Source: RGIG2206 sp045577615 (GTDB lineage: Bacteria > Bacillota > Clostridia > Oscillospirales > Acutalibacteraceae). Taken from it: 64,000 nucleotides of DNA. The notes below the pieces were generated by a model, which worked only from the letters and a program-made list of their open reading frames with translations, searched no databases and was not told where the DNA came from. The stretch's first letter is position 1, and each line of letters opens with the position of its first letter. The translations under genes and the position numbers were made by a program. The stretch is taken from the NCBI GenBank assembly GCA_045577615.1, contig JAZNIT010000047.1:7979-71978 (forward strand), written 5' to 3'. Shown here one piece after another: positions 50,551-58,818 of this stretch.

Positions 50551-51361
50551 AAAGGCTTATATCCTTGACGAGAACTCAAAGTTTTATATCAAAGAGGCAT
50601 ACCGTGCCGCCCGTGCCAACATAAACTTCTCATTGGCTACTGTTGAGGGCTGCAAGATCATCGCTGTTACCAGCTCGGTTGCAGGCGACGGTAAAACCAC
50701 CACCTCTGTTAACCTGGCTCAGGTTATCTCTCAAGCTAACAACCGCGTTCTGCTTATTGACGCCGATATGCGTAAGGGCTCTGCCCGTCGCCATCTTGGC
50801 TTGCAAAAGTCCAACGGCTTGTCAAGTATTCTCAGCGGTATGTCACAGATGGTTGACGAGGTTATTATCAAAACCACCCACGGCTTTGATTGTATGACCG
50901 CCGGTCCTACCCCTCCCAACCCTGCTGAACTCTTGGCATCAAAAGTTATGGCAGAACTTTTGAACCTGCTCTCTGAGCACTATGATTATATCATCATTGA
51001 CACTCCTCCCGTTTCGGTTGTCAGTGATGCATTGGCTTTGTCTAAACTGGTTTCAGGCTTTGTGCTTGCTATCAGCCAGGACGAATCTACCATTGATGAG
51101 ATTCAAAATGCCATTGGCAGTCTTGAATTCTCTGAGGCTAAAATTCTTGGCTTCATCTTCAACAAGGCTGATGCCGGCTCCGAAAGCCGCTACAGCCGCT
51201 ACGGTCGCTACAGCCGCTACAGCAAATACGGCAAGTATGGTTATGGCAAGAACGGCAATGGCTACGGCTACGGCTATGGCGGATATGGCTACGGCTACGG
51301 CAGCAACGGTACCGAAGCTAATCAAGGACCTGAAATCAACAATAACAAAACCGAAAATTAA
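50513..51361 (+). CDS. BY-type protein tyrosine kinase with long Tyr/Gly-rich tail
   Basis: 282 residues. Walker A in VTSSVAGDGKTTTSVNL, Walker A' in LLIDADMRKGS and Walker B in YDYIIIDTPPVSV. The C-terminal ~50 residues are a Tyr cluster: SRYSRYGRYSRYSKYGKYGY followed by repeats of GYGYGYGG, about 15 tyrosines, far more than the usual cluster of 3-7. Autophosphorylation of the tail normally controls the complex. ATG 50513 follows AAGGAGGG. Between its activator upstream and its phosphatase downstream. Confidence 0.92.
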   Translation: MASLKRKKPSQSKKAYILDENSKFYIKEAYRAARANINFSLATVEGCKIIAVTSSVAGDGKTTTSVNLAQVISQANNRVLLIDADMRKGSARRHLGLQKSNGLSSILSGMSQMVDEVIIKTTHGFDCMTAGPTPPNPAELLASKVMAELLNLLSEHYDYIIIDTPPVSVVSDALALSKLVSGFVLAISQDESTIDEIQNAIGSLEFSEAKILGFIFNKADAGSESRYSRYGRYSRYSKYGKYGYGKNGNGYGYGYGGYGYGYGSNGTEANQGPEINNNKTEN

Positions 51362-51391
51362 GCTTGATTTTGCCTGACAGGAGGTGCTGAG

Positions 51392-52111
51392 ATGACCGAT
51401 ACACATGCTCATATTTTGCCCGGCGTTGACGACGGCCCCAAAAATGTGGAAGATTCTTTCGCTTTGCTCCGCCGCCTTGCAGAGCAGGGCATCACCGATG
51501 TAGCGGCCACTCCTCACTTCAAGCCTATCCGTGAAGAAAGCATCGACTCATTTTTAGCTCGTCGCGATGCGGCAGAGGCCACTTTGAGGGAGGCTATGCA
51601 TGGCATAGACGGTTTGCCCCGACTCCACATCGGCACCGAGGTTACCCTTTGTGTTGATTTGGCCAAGTATGAAGGGTTAGAGAAGCTTTGCTATCGCAAC
51701 GGCCGCTTTTTGCTTATTGAACTTGACCCCGACACAATCGGCGATTGGATAACCAACACCTTTTATGAGATAAGCAACCGCTTGCTGATCACCCCCGTTA
51801 TTGCTCATATTGACCGATATTTCGGTCGTATATCTCCCAAACTGATTGACGAAATCGTCAAACTTAACTGCCCCCTGCAATTTAACGGCTATGCGCTGAA
51901 CTCCTTCCATACGCGGCGCCATCTGCTTAAGCTGATGAACAGACACCCCGACACCATTTTTGTGGTGGGTTCTGACTGCCACGATATTAATCGCCGTCCA
52001 CCCGAAATGGATATTTTTGAGAAGAAGGCCCTTAAATATCTTGGTGAGGATTATCTTGAAGAAATTTGTGAAAACTCACGCTTGATGCTTGAGGGAAAGC
52101 TTATAACTTAA
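51392..52111 (+). CDS. PHP-type protein tyrosine phosphatase (CpsB/YwqE family)
   Basis: 239 residues. Manganese-dependent PHP fold: TDTHAHILPGVDDGPKN at the N-terminus, DVAATPHF, LHIGTEV, TPVIAHIDRY and VVGSDCHD supply the metal ligands. Removes phosphate from the kinase tail. AGGAGG lies before the ATG, 30 bases after the kinase stop. Completes the activator - kinase - phosphatase operon, closed by a terminator. Confidence 0.93.
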   Translation: MTDTHAHILPGVDDGPKNVEDSFALLRRLAEQGITDVAATPHFKPIREESIDSFLARRDAAEATLREAMHGIDGLPRLHIGTEVTLCVDLAKYEGLEKLCYRNGRFLLIELDPDTIGDWITNTFYEISNRLLITPVIAHIDRYFGRISPKLIDEIVKLNCPLQFNGYALNSFHTRRHLLKLMNRHPDTIFVVGSDCHDINRRPPEMDIFEKKALKYLGEDYLEEICENSRLMLEGKLIT

Positions 52112-52113
52112 TC

Positions 52114-52147
52114 AAAAGCGACAGATATACATATCTGTCGCTTTTTT
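52114..52147 (+). terminator. Terminator of the kinase/phosphatase operon
   Basis: AAAAGCGACAGATAT and ATATCTGTCGCTTTTTT, three bases after the stop codon. Confidence 0.92.
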
Positions 52148-52265
52148 ATTGCAAAAAAACGCAAAAAAATGATTTTTTCGGTTTATTTTTTTGACGGTTT
52201 ATGCTATTATATAAGGTATAAGGGATTATTATACACTTTTTACGGCTTTTGCCGATAGGAGAACT

Positions 52266-53021
52266 ATGGAACAGAACAGAAAATCTCATTTTTCAAATGA
52301 AAATACAGTTGCCGGACGCAACGCAGTTATGGAGCTTCTTCGCTCAGGTCGTCCCGTTGACCGCATCGTTATGGAGCGTGGCAAACGTGAGGGCAGCCTT
52401 TCGGTTATAGTTGCCAAGGCGGCTGAGCGCGGTATACCCATCAAAGACGTGGCACGCGAAAAGTTGGACGCTATGTGCCCCGGCACTAATCACCAAGGGG
52501 TTGCCGCTGTTGCCGCAATGACCGAGTATTGTTCGGTGGAGGATTTGCTTAAGGCTGCCGACCAAAAGGGTGAAAAGCCATTTATCATCATTTGCGACGG
52601 CATTGAGGACCCTCACAATTTGGGTGCTATCATCCGCACTGCCGAGTGCTGCGGCGCTCACGGCGTGGTTATCTCTAAAAATCGCTGCTGCGGCGTTAAC
52701 TTTGCCGTTTCAAAGGCCGCTTGCGGCGCTACCGAATATATGCCCGTTGCCCGTGTGAGCAACATTTCTGCCGCCATTGACCAACTTAAAGAAGCAGGAG
52801 TTTGGGTTTATGCCGCCGATATGGACGGCACCGACTACCGCAAACAGGATTTTTCGGGCGCCGCTGCTCTTGTTATCGGCTCCGAAGGCAACGGTGTAAG
52901 CCGTTTGGTAAAAGAAAAGTGCGACATTACCGTATCCCTGCCTATGAAGGGTCACATTAACTCGCTTAACGCTTCGGTTGCTGCAGGTATTCTTATGTAC
53001 GCTATCTCTGCTGACAGATAA
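52266..53021 (+). CDS. rlmB: 23S rRNA (guanosine-2'-O-)-methyltransferase RlmB
   Basis: 251 residues. An N-terminal L30e-like substrate domain (~12-85) precedes a SPOUT methyltransferase (~100-250). Marks are GIEDPHNLGAIIRTAECCGA, VIGSEGNGVSRLVKE and the knot end LPMKGHINSLNASVAAGILM. Methylates G2251-equivalent in 23S rRNA with S-adenosylmethionine. AGGAG lies before the ATG. The next gene begins 21 bases downstream, so they may be co-transcribed. Confidence 0.93.
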   Translation: MEQNRKSHFSNENTVAGRNAVMELLRSGRPVDRIVMERGKREGSLSVIVAKAAERGIPIKDVAREKLDAMCPGTNHQGVAAVAAMTEYCSVEDLLKAADQKGEKPFIIICDGIEDPHNLGAIIRTAECCGAHGVVISKNRCCGVNFAVSKAACGATEYMPVARVSNISAAIDQLKEAGVWVYAADMDGTDYRKQDFSGAAALVIGSEGNGVSRLVKEKCDITVSLPMKGHINSLNASVAAGILMYAISADR

Positions 53022-53042
53022 TTTAGAATGGGAGTGTTTGAT

Positions 53043-55514
53043 TTGAAAAATAACCAATTGGATTTTAATTTTGACGATACACCCTTTCAGGCCTCACAGC
53101 CCGTTAAACCGGCTGCCGCTCCTGCTCCTGCTCCTGCACCTGCGGCTCCTCGTGCTGCCCACAGACCTCAGCCCAGCGGGTTTTTGACCGCTGATGAAAT
53201 CAGAGGTATGGCCCCCGATACAGCTAAGGCTGCACCTGCTCCTGCAGTTAAAGAGGAGCAGCCTGCTCCCGCACCTCAGGTTAAGGAGGCTCCCCCTTCA
53301 AGTGAGTATTCAAGTGCCGCATTGGAGATTATGCGCCGTATGCAAAAAAGCGAAAGCGAGGCTGTTAAGCCTGCTCCCGCTCCCGTTGTGGTTTCTCAAC
53401 CTGTTGTGACTCCCACCCCCGTTGTGACTCCCACAGCCCCTCAAAGTGATATGGGTGCCTTTTTAAGCAGCCGTCAAAACGGTGCTGTTACACCTAAAGA
53501 GCCCGCTGCTGAGGTTAAGCCTGCTGTTGAGGAAAAGCCTCTGGACACCGATTCAGCCGTTGCCAATATGCGCAAGGAGTTGGCCGATGCATTTCAGCTT
53601 GACGCCGATGCGATGGCTGCAGGCTTTGAAAGCATTGACGATCAGCCTGTTTCTGCAGAGGATAATCTTGATGCTACCGCTATGTTTAATATGCCCGATG
53701 AGGATAGCGGCACCCGTATGTTTGACGCTGTTAAGCCATCCCCTGCCGATGAATTTGTTGATGGCAGCACCATCACCATCCCCGACGGCTTTACGGCCGA
53801 CCCGGAGGATGATGAGGAGGAAATCATTGACGAGTACAACTCAATTGAGGATGCTCAATCGGTGGTTGACGATTTGGTTGCCCGTAAGCGTAAGCTGGGC
53901 ATCAGATTTGGTCTGACCTCTGTGATTGCTCTTATACTTATCGTTATTACCGTTGGCGGCAATATCTTCCCCTTTGGTCACGCTTCATATTTTATTGCTA
54001 TGACCGTTCTGATTGTGGCTGCCGCTTTGCTTAATCTCTCGAATTTTCAGTCGGTTGCTTCTATCTTTTCTCTCAAGCCCGACGTTGATTTTGTTCCTAC
54101 CCTTGCCCTTATCGCATCTTTAATTCAGGTTGGCGTTGCCGCATTTTTTGGCACAAAGGGTATTGCATCGTCAGGTATGCTGGCCGCTGCTGCCGTTGTT
54201 TCTTTGGCTTTTAACGCACTGTCAAAGCGCATCACCGTCAGCCGCACCCTTGCCAACTTTGAACTTATTGCCAATGAGGAGCCCAAGCAGGCAGGCGCGT
54301 TTATTCCCTACCCTGCCTCAGCCACCATCCTTGACCCCAAGAAGCACGGCGAATCCCTTATTTTCGGTCGCCGCACCACCATCGATATGCAGGGCTTTAT
54401 TGCTCATTCGCTGTCCCCCGATTTGTATGAAAAGGTTAGCGGCAAAGTTTCATTAGTTGTGGTTATCGCCGCTTTTGTGGCTTTGATTGTTGCCTTTATC
54501 AAGGGCGGCTCGGCTGCCGTGGCTACCTCTGCATTTGCAGGTGTTTGTTGTCTTGGTGCACAGATTGCCGTTTCTTATCCCTCGGCGGTTCTGCTTAATC
54601 GCGTGTGCAAAAAACTGCGTGGCAAGCAGGTTATGCTTAGCGGTTTTAAGGCTGCAGAGGCTGTGAGCGAGGCCAACGTGGTTGTGCTTGACTCTGACGA
54701 AATCTTTAACGATGAGTGCGTAAGCCTTTTCAAATTCCGCACCTTTGGCGGTCTGTCCCCCGATATTGCATTTATGACCGCCGCCGCTCTTACCAACGAG
54801 GGCCACTCTCCCCTTGCAGGTATGTTTAACCAAATTGCCGCTACCACCGGCGCAGGTATGCTTGCCGCCGACTCGGTTATTTATGAAAATTCAATGGGTC
54901 TTACCGGTTGGGTTGACGAAAAGAAAACCCTGCTGGGCAACCGTATGATTATGGAGTCACACTCCATACCCGTCCCTTCTATGGAGATTGACCGCAAGAT
55001 TTTAAAAAGCGGCAAATTCCCCCTCTATCTTGCTATTGACGACAAAATCGCCGCTATGTTTATCATCGGCTACTCTGCCGACCGCCATATGCTGCACCGC
55101 TTGCGCCGCCTGCATAACACAGGTGCAAACCTGCTTATCCGCACCGTTGACCCCAACGTTACCGCAGATTTGGTTTGCTCTGTTTACGGCTTGCCCACCG
55201 GCTCGGTTGAGGTTATGACCAGCGATGCGTCAAGATATTATTGCGACCGTATGGCTCCCTCTGAAAATGAGCCCGCCTTGCTTTGCGCCGAAAATGCCAG
55301 AGGCTTTGTGGATGCCAACGTTGCATCCTACAGCCTTAACAGAAGCGCCCGTGCCGCATCTATCGCTGTGATTGTGCTCACCTGCCTTATTATGGCACTT
55401 GCCGTCAGCTTGCCTGCGTTTGAAATTATTAGTGCTATCAGTATGATGACCGTTTTGGTTTCATATGTGCTGGTAACAGCCGTTACAGGTGTTGTTGGAC
55501 TGATTTGCAGTTAA
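53043..55514 (+). CDS. Degenerate P-type ATPase-like membrane protein with Pro/Ala-rich N-terminus
   Basis: 823 residues from the TTG at 53043, which has GGGAG eight bases upstream; the ATG at 53028 has no ribosome site. Residues ~1-280 are a cytoplasmic Pro/Ala/Glu-rich region. From ~289 come paired membrane helices, then a P-type ATPase-like core. The phosphorylation site reads NVVVLDSDEIF (Asp ~550) instead of VVFDKTGTL, so the Asp stays but KTGT is lost. DEKKTLLGNRMIM resembles the N-domain, and RTVDPNVTADLV stands where TGDNxxTA is expected. GDGxND and TGES are missing. Two C-terminal helices follow. Probably not a working pump; perhaps a sensor or scaffold. Cited motifs are seen; role is inference. 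Confidence 0.7.
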   Translation: MKNNQLDFNFDDTPFQASQPVKPAAAPAPAPAPAAPRAAHRPQPSGFLTADEIRGMAPDTAKAAPAPAVKEEQPAPAPQVKEAPPSSEYSSAALEIMRRMQKSESEAVKPAPAPVVVSQPVVTPTPVVTPTAPQSDMGAFLSSRQNGAVTPKEPAAEVKPAVEEKPLDTDSAVANMRKELADAFQLDADAMAAGFESIDDQPVSAEDNLDATAMFNMPDEDSGTRMFDAVKPSPADEFVDGSTITIPDGFTADPEDDEEEIIDEYNSIEDAQSVVDDLVARKRKLGIRFGLTSVIALILIVITVGGNIFPFGHASYFIAMTVLIVAAALLNLSNFQSVASIFSLKPDVDFVPTLALIASLIQVGVAAFFGTKGIASSGMLAAAAVVSLAFNALSKRITVSRTLANFELIANEEPKQAGAFIPYPASATILDPKKHGESLIFGRRTTIDMQGFIAHSLSPDLYEKVSGKVSLVVVIAAFVALIVAFIKGGSAAVATSAFAGVCCLGAQIAVSYPSAVLLNRVCKKLRGKQVMLSGFKAAEAVSEANVVVLDSDEIFNDECVSLFKFRTFGGLSPDIAFMTAAALTNEGHSPLAGMFNQIAATTGAGMLAADSVIYENSMGLTGWVDEKKTLLGNRMIMESHSIPVPSMEIDRKILKSGKFPLYLAIDDKIAAMFIIGYSADRHMLHRLRRLHNTGANLLIRTVDPNVTADLVCSVYGLPTGSVEVMTSDASRYYCDRMAPSENEPALLCAENARGFVDANVASYSLNRSARAASIAVIVLTCLIMALAVSLPAFEIISAISMMTVLVSYVLVTAVTGVVGLICS

Positions 55515-55521
55515 ACCCATA

Positions 55522-55606
55522 ATATTACAAAAGCGGTTAAAATTATCCATTATATTACATAATTTGTTAAATTCCCCTTGACAACGGCGAAAATTTACAC
55601 TATAAT
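55522..55606 (+). promoter_or_regulatory. AbrB-type regulator promoter with direct repeats
   Basis: TTGACA (55578-55583), a 17-base spacer and TATAAT (55601-55606), a perfect sigma-A promoter. Upstream, two AT-rich direct repeats beginning ATATTACA (55522 and 55552) are 30 bp apart and both run into GTTAAA-type sequence. They could be the binding sites of the AbrB-type product itself. Confidence 0.7.
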
Positions 55607-55645
55607 CATTTTACTAACTTTTTTAAATTTCAGGAGGTTATAGTT

Positions 55646-55903
55646 ATGAAATCAACCGGTATTGTTAGAAAGATGGACCGACTTGGCCGTATCGTAATCC
55701 CCAAGGAATTGCGCAGAGTTATGAAGATTGAAGAAGACGTTGACGCTATGGAAATTTTCACCGAAGGCAACACCGTCATTCTCAAAAAGTATGAGCCTTC
55801 TTGCATGTTTTGCAATGAGACCGATTTGAATATGGTTTCTTACAAGGGCCACAACATCTGCCGCAAATGTGTTGCAGAGCTTGAAAAATCGGCAACTGAA
55901 TAA
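55646..55903 (+). CDS. AbrB/SpoVT-type transition regulator with Cys-rich C-terminus
   Basis: 85 residues. The swapped-hairpin DNA-binding domain (~1-50) is classical: TGIVRKMDRLGRIVIPKELR. Residues ~52-80 hold CMFCNET and CRKCVAEL, a CxxC...CxxC set that could bind zinc and take the place of the normal dimer-forming tail. AGGAGG lies before the ATG. By family knowledge AbrB-like proteins govern the shift to stationary phase and sporulation. Its own perfect promoter and terminator make it a single-gene unit. Confidence 0.92.
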   Translation: MKSTGIVRKMDRLGRIVIPKELRRVMKIEEDVDAMEIFTEGNTVILKKYEPSCMFCNETDLNMVSYKGHNICRKCVAELEKSATE

Positions 55904-55908
55904 AAAAT

Positions 55909-55957
55909 AAAAACCAAAGAGGCACACTTCGTAAAGAAGTGTGCCTCTTTGGTTTTA
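55909..55957. terminator. Bidirectional terminator between the AbrB-type gene and glyA
   Basis: A 20-bp stem beginning AAAACCAAAGAGGCACAC with a five-base loop and T tracts on both sides; ends both convergent genes. Confidence 0.95.
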
Positions 55958-55961
55958 ATTA

Positions 55962-57212
55962 TTACTTGTAAAGAGGATACTTTTTGCAGATTTCTGCCAC
56001 GCCCTGACGAATCTCTTCTTCGCTGTTTTCGAAGTCGTAGATGGCCTTGGCAATAAACTCACCAATCTTGGTAAAGTCCTCGGTGTTGAGGCCGCGAGTA
56101 GTTGCGGCAGGGGTGCCAAGACGGACACCGCTGGTTACGAAGGGCTTTTCGGGATCGTTGGGGATGGCATTCTTGTTGGCGGTAATGTTAACTGCATCAA
56201 GACGGTGTTCAAGCTCTTTACCGGTTACGCCGGTGCCGCGAAGGTCAACCAGCATAAGGTGGTTGTCGGTGCCGCCTGAAATGATGTTTACGTTATTCTT
56301 GATAAGGCTTGCTGCCAATGCCTGAGCATTGTCAACAATGCGCTGCTGATACTGCTTGAACTCGTCGGTAAGGGCCTCGCCGAAGCAAACTGCCTTTGCG
56401 GCAATGGTGTGCATCAATGGGCCACCCTGAGTGCCGGGGAAGATTGCCTTGTCGATTGCCTTGGCATACTCTTCCTTGCAGAGAATCATACCGCCACGGG
56501 GACCGCGAAGGGTCTTGTGGGTTGTGGTGGTTACGATGTCGGCATACTCAACGGGGTTGGGATGAAGGCCTGCAGCAACAAGGCCTGCGATGTGGGCCAT
56601 ATCAACCATAAAGATTGCGCCAACCTCTTTAGCAATGGCGGCAATTTTGTCAAAATAAATGGTGCGGGGATATGCTGAAGCACCTGCTACAATCAGCTTG
56701 GGCTTGCATTCAAGAGCGATGCGGCGCATTTCGTCATAATCGATGAAGCCGTCGTCAGATACGCCGTAGGGTACGAAGTTGTAAAGCATACCCGATAGGT
56801 TAACGGGTGAGCCGTGGGTCAAGTGACCGCCGTGGGCAAGGTTCATACCCATAACGGTGTCGCCGGGCTGAAGCAATGCGGTATATACTGCAGTGTTGGC
56901 CTGTGCGCCTGAGTGAGGCTGAACGTTGGCATGGTCGGCGCCGAAAAGCTGTTTTGCACGGTCGCGTGCAATATCCTCTGCAATGTCAACGCATTGGCAT
57001 CCGCCGTAGTAACGCTTGCCGGGGTAACCCTCTGCATATTTATTGGTGAGTACGCTGCCCATTGCAGCCATAACTGCGGGAGATACGAAATTTTCGCTTG
57101 CGATAAGCTCAATATTGCTTTGCTGACGGGCAAGCTCTTTAGCCATTGCATCTGCTACATCTTTATCGGTTTGAGCTACAAGACCGATTGAATCGAGTAA
57201 ATTATCAAACAT
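55962..57212 (-). CDS. glyA: Serine hydroxymethyltransferase
   Basis: 416 residues, full length. Converts serine and tetrahydrofolate to glycine and methylene-tetrahydrofolate, using pyridoxal phosphate. Marks: NIELIASENFVSPAVMAAMG, YAEGYPGKRYYGGC, QPHSGAQANTAVY and VTTTTHKTLRGPRGGMI, which holds the cofactor Lys. Minus-strand TG-G-TAAAAT near 57255-57260 is a probable extended -10. GGAAAGG precedes the ATG. Single-gene unit. Confidence 0.97.
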   Translation of the reverse strand: MFDNLLDSIGLVAQTDKDVADAMAKELARQQSNIELIASENFVSPAVMAAMGSVLTNKYAEGYPGKRYYGGCQCVDIAEDIARDRAKQLFGADHANVQPHSGAQANTAVYTALLQPGDTVMGMNLAHGGHLTHGSPVNLSGMLYNFVPYGVSDDGFIDYDEMRRIALECKPKLIVAGASAYPRTIYFDKIAAIAKEVGAIFMVDMAHIAGLVAAGLHPNPVEYADIVTTTTHKTLRGPRGGMILCKEEYAKAIDKAIFPGTQGGPLMHTIAAKAVCFGEALTDEFKQYQQRIVDNAQALAASLIKNNVNIISGGTDNHLMLVDLRGTGVTGKELEHRLDAVNITANKNAIPNDPEKPFVTSGVRLGTPAATTRGLNTEDFTKIGEFIAKAIYDFENSEEEIRQGVAEICKKYPLYK

Positions 57213-57296
57213 ATCTTTAACGACCTTTCCTATAAAATAAAAAATATTTTAACTATTTTACCACATCGCCAAACAAAAATAAAGAGGTAAAACAAT

Positions 57297-57336
57297 AAAA
57301 GAGGACAAATATCATTAGAAATTGTCCTCTTTTTTA
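57297..57336 (-). terminator. Terminator of trkA-trkH
   Basis: AAAAGAGGACAA and TTGTCCTCTTTTTT with a 13-base loop, between the end of trkH and the glyA promoter region. Confidence 0.85.
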
Positions 57337-57348
57337 TAATGTTTTTTG

Positions 57349-58806
57349 TTATCTTCGCCAAGTAGAGGGTGAAAAAGCCAAAATCAATGGGAAAATCTCC
57401 AACCTGCCCATGAGCATTGCCGCCGAAAGCACCAGCTTTGAAAAGACGGTATAGTCTACATATCCTCCTGCAGGGCCAACAGCACCGAATCCCGGGCCTA
57501 CATTGTTAAAGCAGGCGATGGATGCTGTAAGGTTGGTCTCAAGCCCAAAGGGCTCAAAGCTTATCAGTAAAAACGCAGCAACCATACAAGCGCTGTAAAT
57601 TGCCAGATAAACGCCCACATTGTTGGTGGTTGTCTCATCCAGACGCTTGCCCTCAAGCTTAACCGATGACACCGAACGGGGGTGAAGCATACGCCTGAAT
57701 TCTTTGCCGATCATCTTAACAAGTATAACCAGACGCGACACCTTTAAGCCGCCTGCAGTAGAGCCTGCACAGCCACCCACAAGCATCAAAACAAGCAGAA
57801 TTGCCTTTGATAAGCCGGACCAAAGATTAAAATCGACGGTGGAATATCCCGTTGTGGTAACAACCGATGCCACCTGAAAGAAAGAGTTTCGCACCGCATC
57901 GCCCATCGTGGCGGCGCCAGGTGAATTAAAATAAGAAATATTTACGGTCAAGATTGCAACGGCAATCACTATCATAGTCAAATACACTCTAAGCTCGGTG
58001 CTGCGAAGAGCGGGGCGGAAGCGCCGTATAATTGCCAGATAAAACAGGTTGAAATTTACGCCAAAAAGTATCATAAACAGGGCAATTATCCATTGGCAGG
58101 CAGGGTTATAGCTTGCTATACTGTCGCCTTTTATACCAAAGCCGCCCGTTCCTGCCGTGCCGAAGGAGTGAACCACGCTTTCAAACCAATTCATTCCGAA
58201 CACCCTGAGCAGCACTATCTGACTAATGGTAAGTGCTATATAAATGAGGTAAAGTATTTTTGCAGTATCGCGCAGGCGGGGCACCAGCTTACCGAAAATG
58301 GGGCCTGGCATTTCTGCCTTAAGAATGTGAGAGGAGCGGTCAGAGGACCCCGGCGCAATTGCGGTGATAAACACCAGCACGCCCATACCTCCAACCCAGT
58401 GGGTAAAGCTGCGCCAAAACAATCCGCCGTGGCTCATACCCTCAATCTGCTCGCCCGTGAGAATAGAGGCACCCGTTGTTGTAAAGCCGCTCACCGTTTC
58501 AAACAAAGCGTCAACATAGCTGGGGATTTCTTTATTAAGCACAAAGGGTAGCGCGCCCAAGGCTGACATAAGCACCCACACAAGCGCTACGATAGCAAAG
58601 CCCTCTTTTGCATAAATTTCACTGTTTTTTGTGCGACAGCACAAACAAAGCAACAAGCCGATGGCCAATGCAACAACTGCCGTTACGGCAAAGCCGAACC
58701 ACGATGCCTCGCTGTAAATAAGGCTAACAGCTATGGGGATGAGCATAAAAATCGCTTCAGCGACAGACACTCTGCCCAAGGTGTTTAAAATCATTTTTAC
58801 ATTCAT
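57349..58806 (-). CDS. trkH: TrkH-family potassium uptake membrane subunit
   Basis: 485 residues with about ten helices and four pore loops of the Trk/Ktr family. The filter glycine regions are visible in ETVSGFTTTGASIL, SFGTAGTGGFGIKG, VASVVTTTGYSTVD and NNVGPGFGAVGPAGG. Moves K+ (often with Na+ or H+). Downstream of trkA by 12 bases, forming a complete Trk system. Confidence 0.94.
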   Translation of the reverse strand: MNVKMILNTLGRVSVAEAIFMLIPIAVSLIYSEASWFGFAVTAVVALAIGLLLCLCCRTKNSEIYAKEGFAIVALVWVLMSALGALPFVLNKEIPSYVDALFETVSGFTTTGASILTGEQIEGMSHGGLFWRSFTHWVGGMGVLVFITAIAPGSSDRSSHILKAEMPGPIFGKLVPRLRDTAKILYLIYIALTISQIVLLRVFGMNWFESVVHSFGTAGTGGFGIKGDSIASYNPACQWIIALFMILFGVNFNLFYLAIIRRFRPALRSTELRVYLTMIVIAVAILTVNISYFNSPGAATMGDAVRNSFFQVASVVTTTGYSTVDFNLWSGLSKAILLVLMLVGGCAGSTAGGLKVSRLVILVKMIGKEFRRMLHPRSVSSVKLEGKRLDETTTNNVGVYLAIYSACMVAAFLLISFEPFGLETNLTASIACFNNVGPGFGAVGPAGGYVDYTVFSKLVLSAAMLMGRLEIFPLILAFSPSTWRR

Positions 58807-58818
58807 ACACCGTTACCT

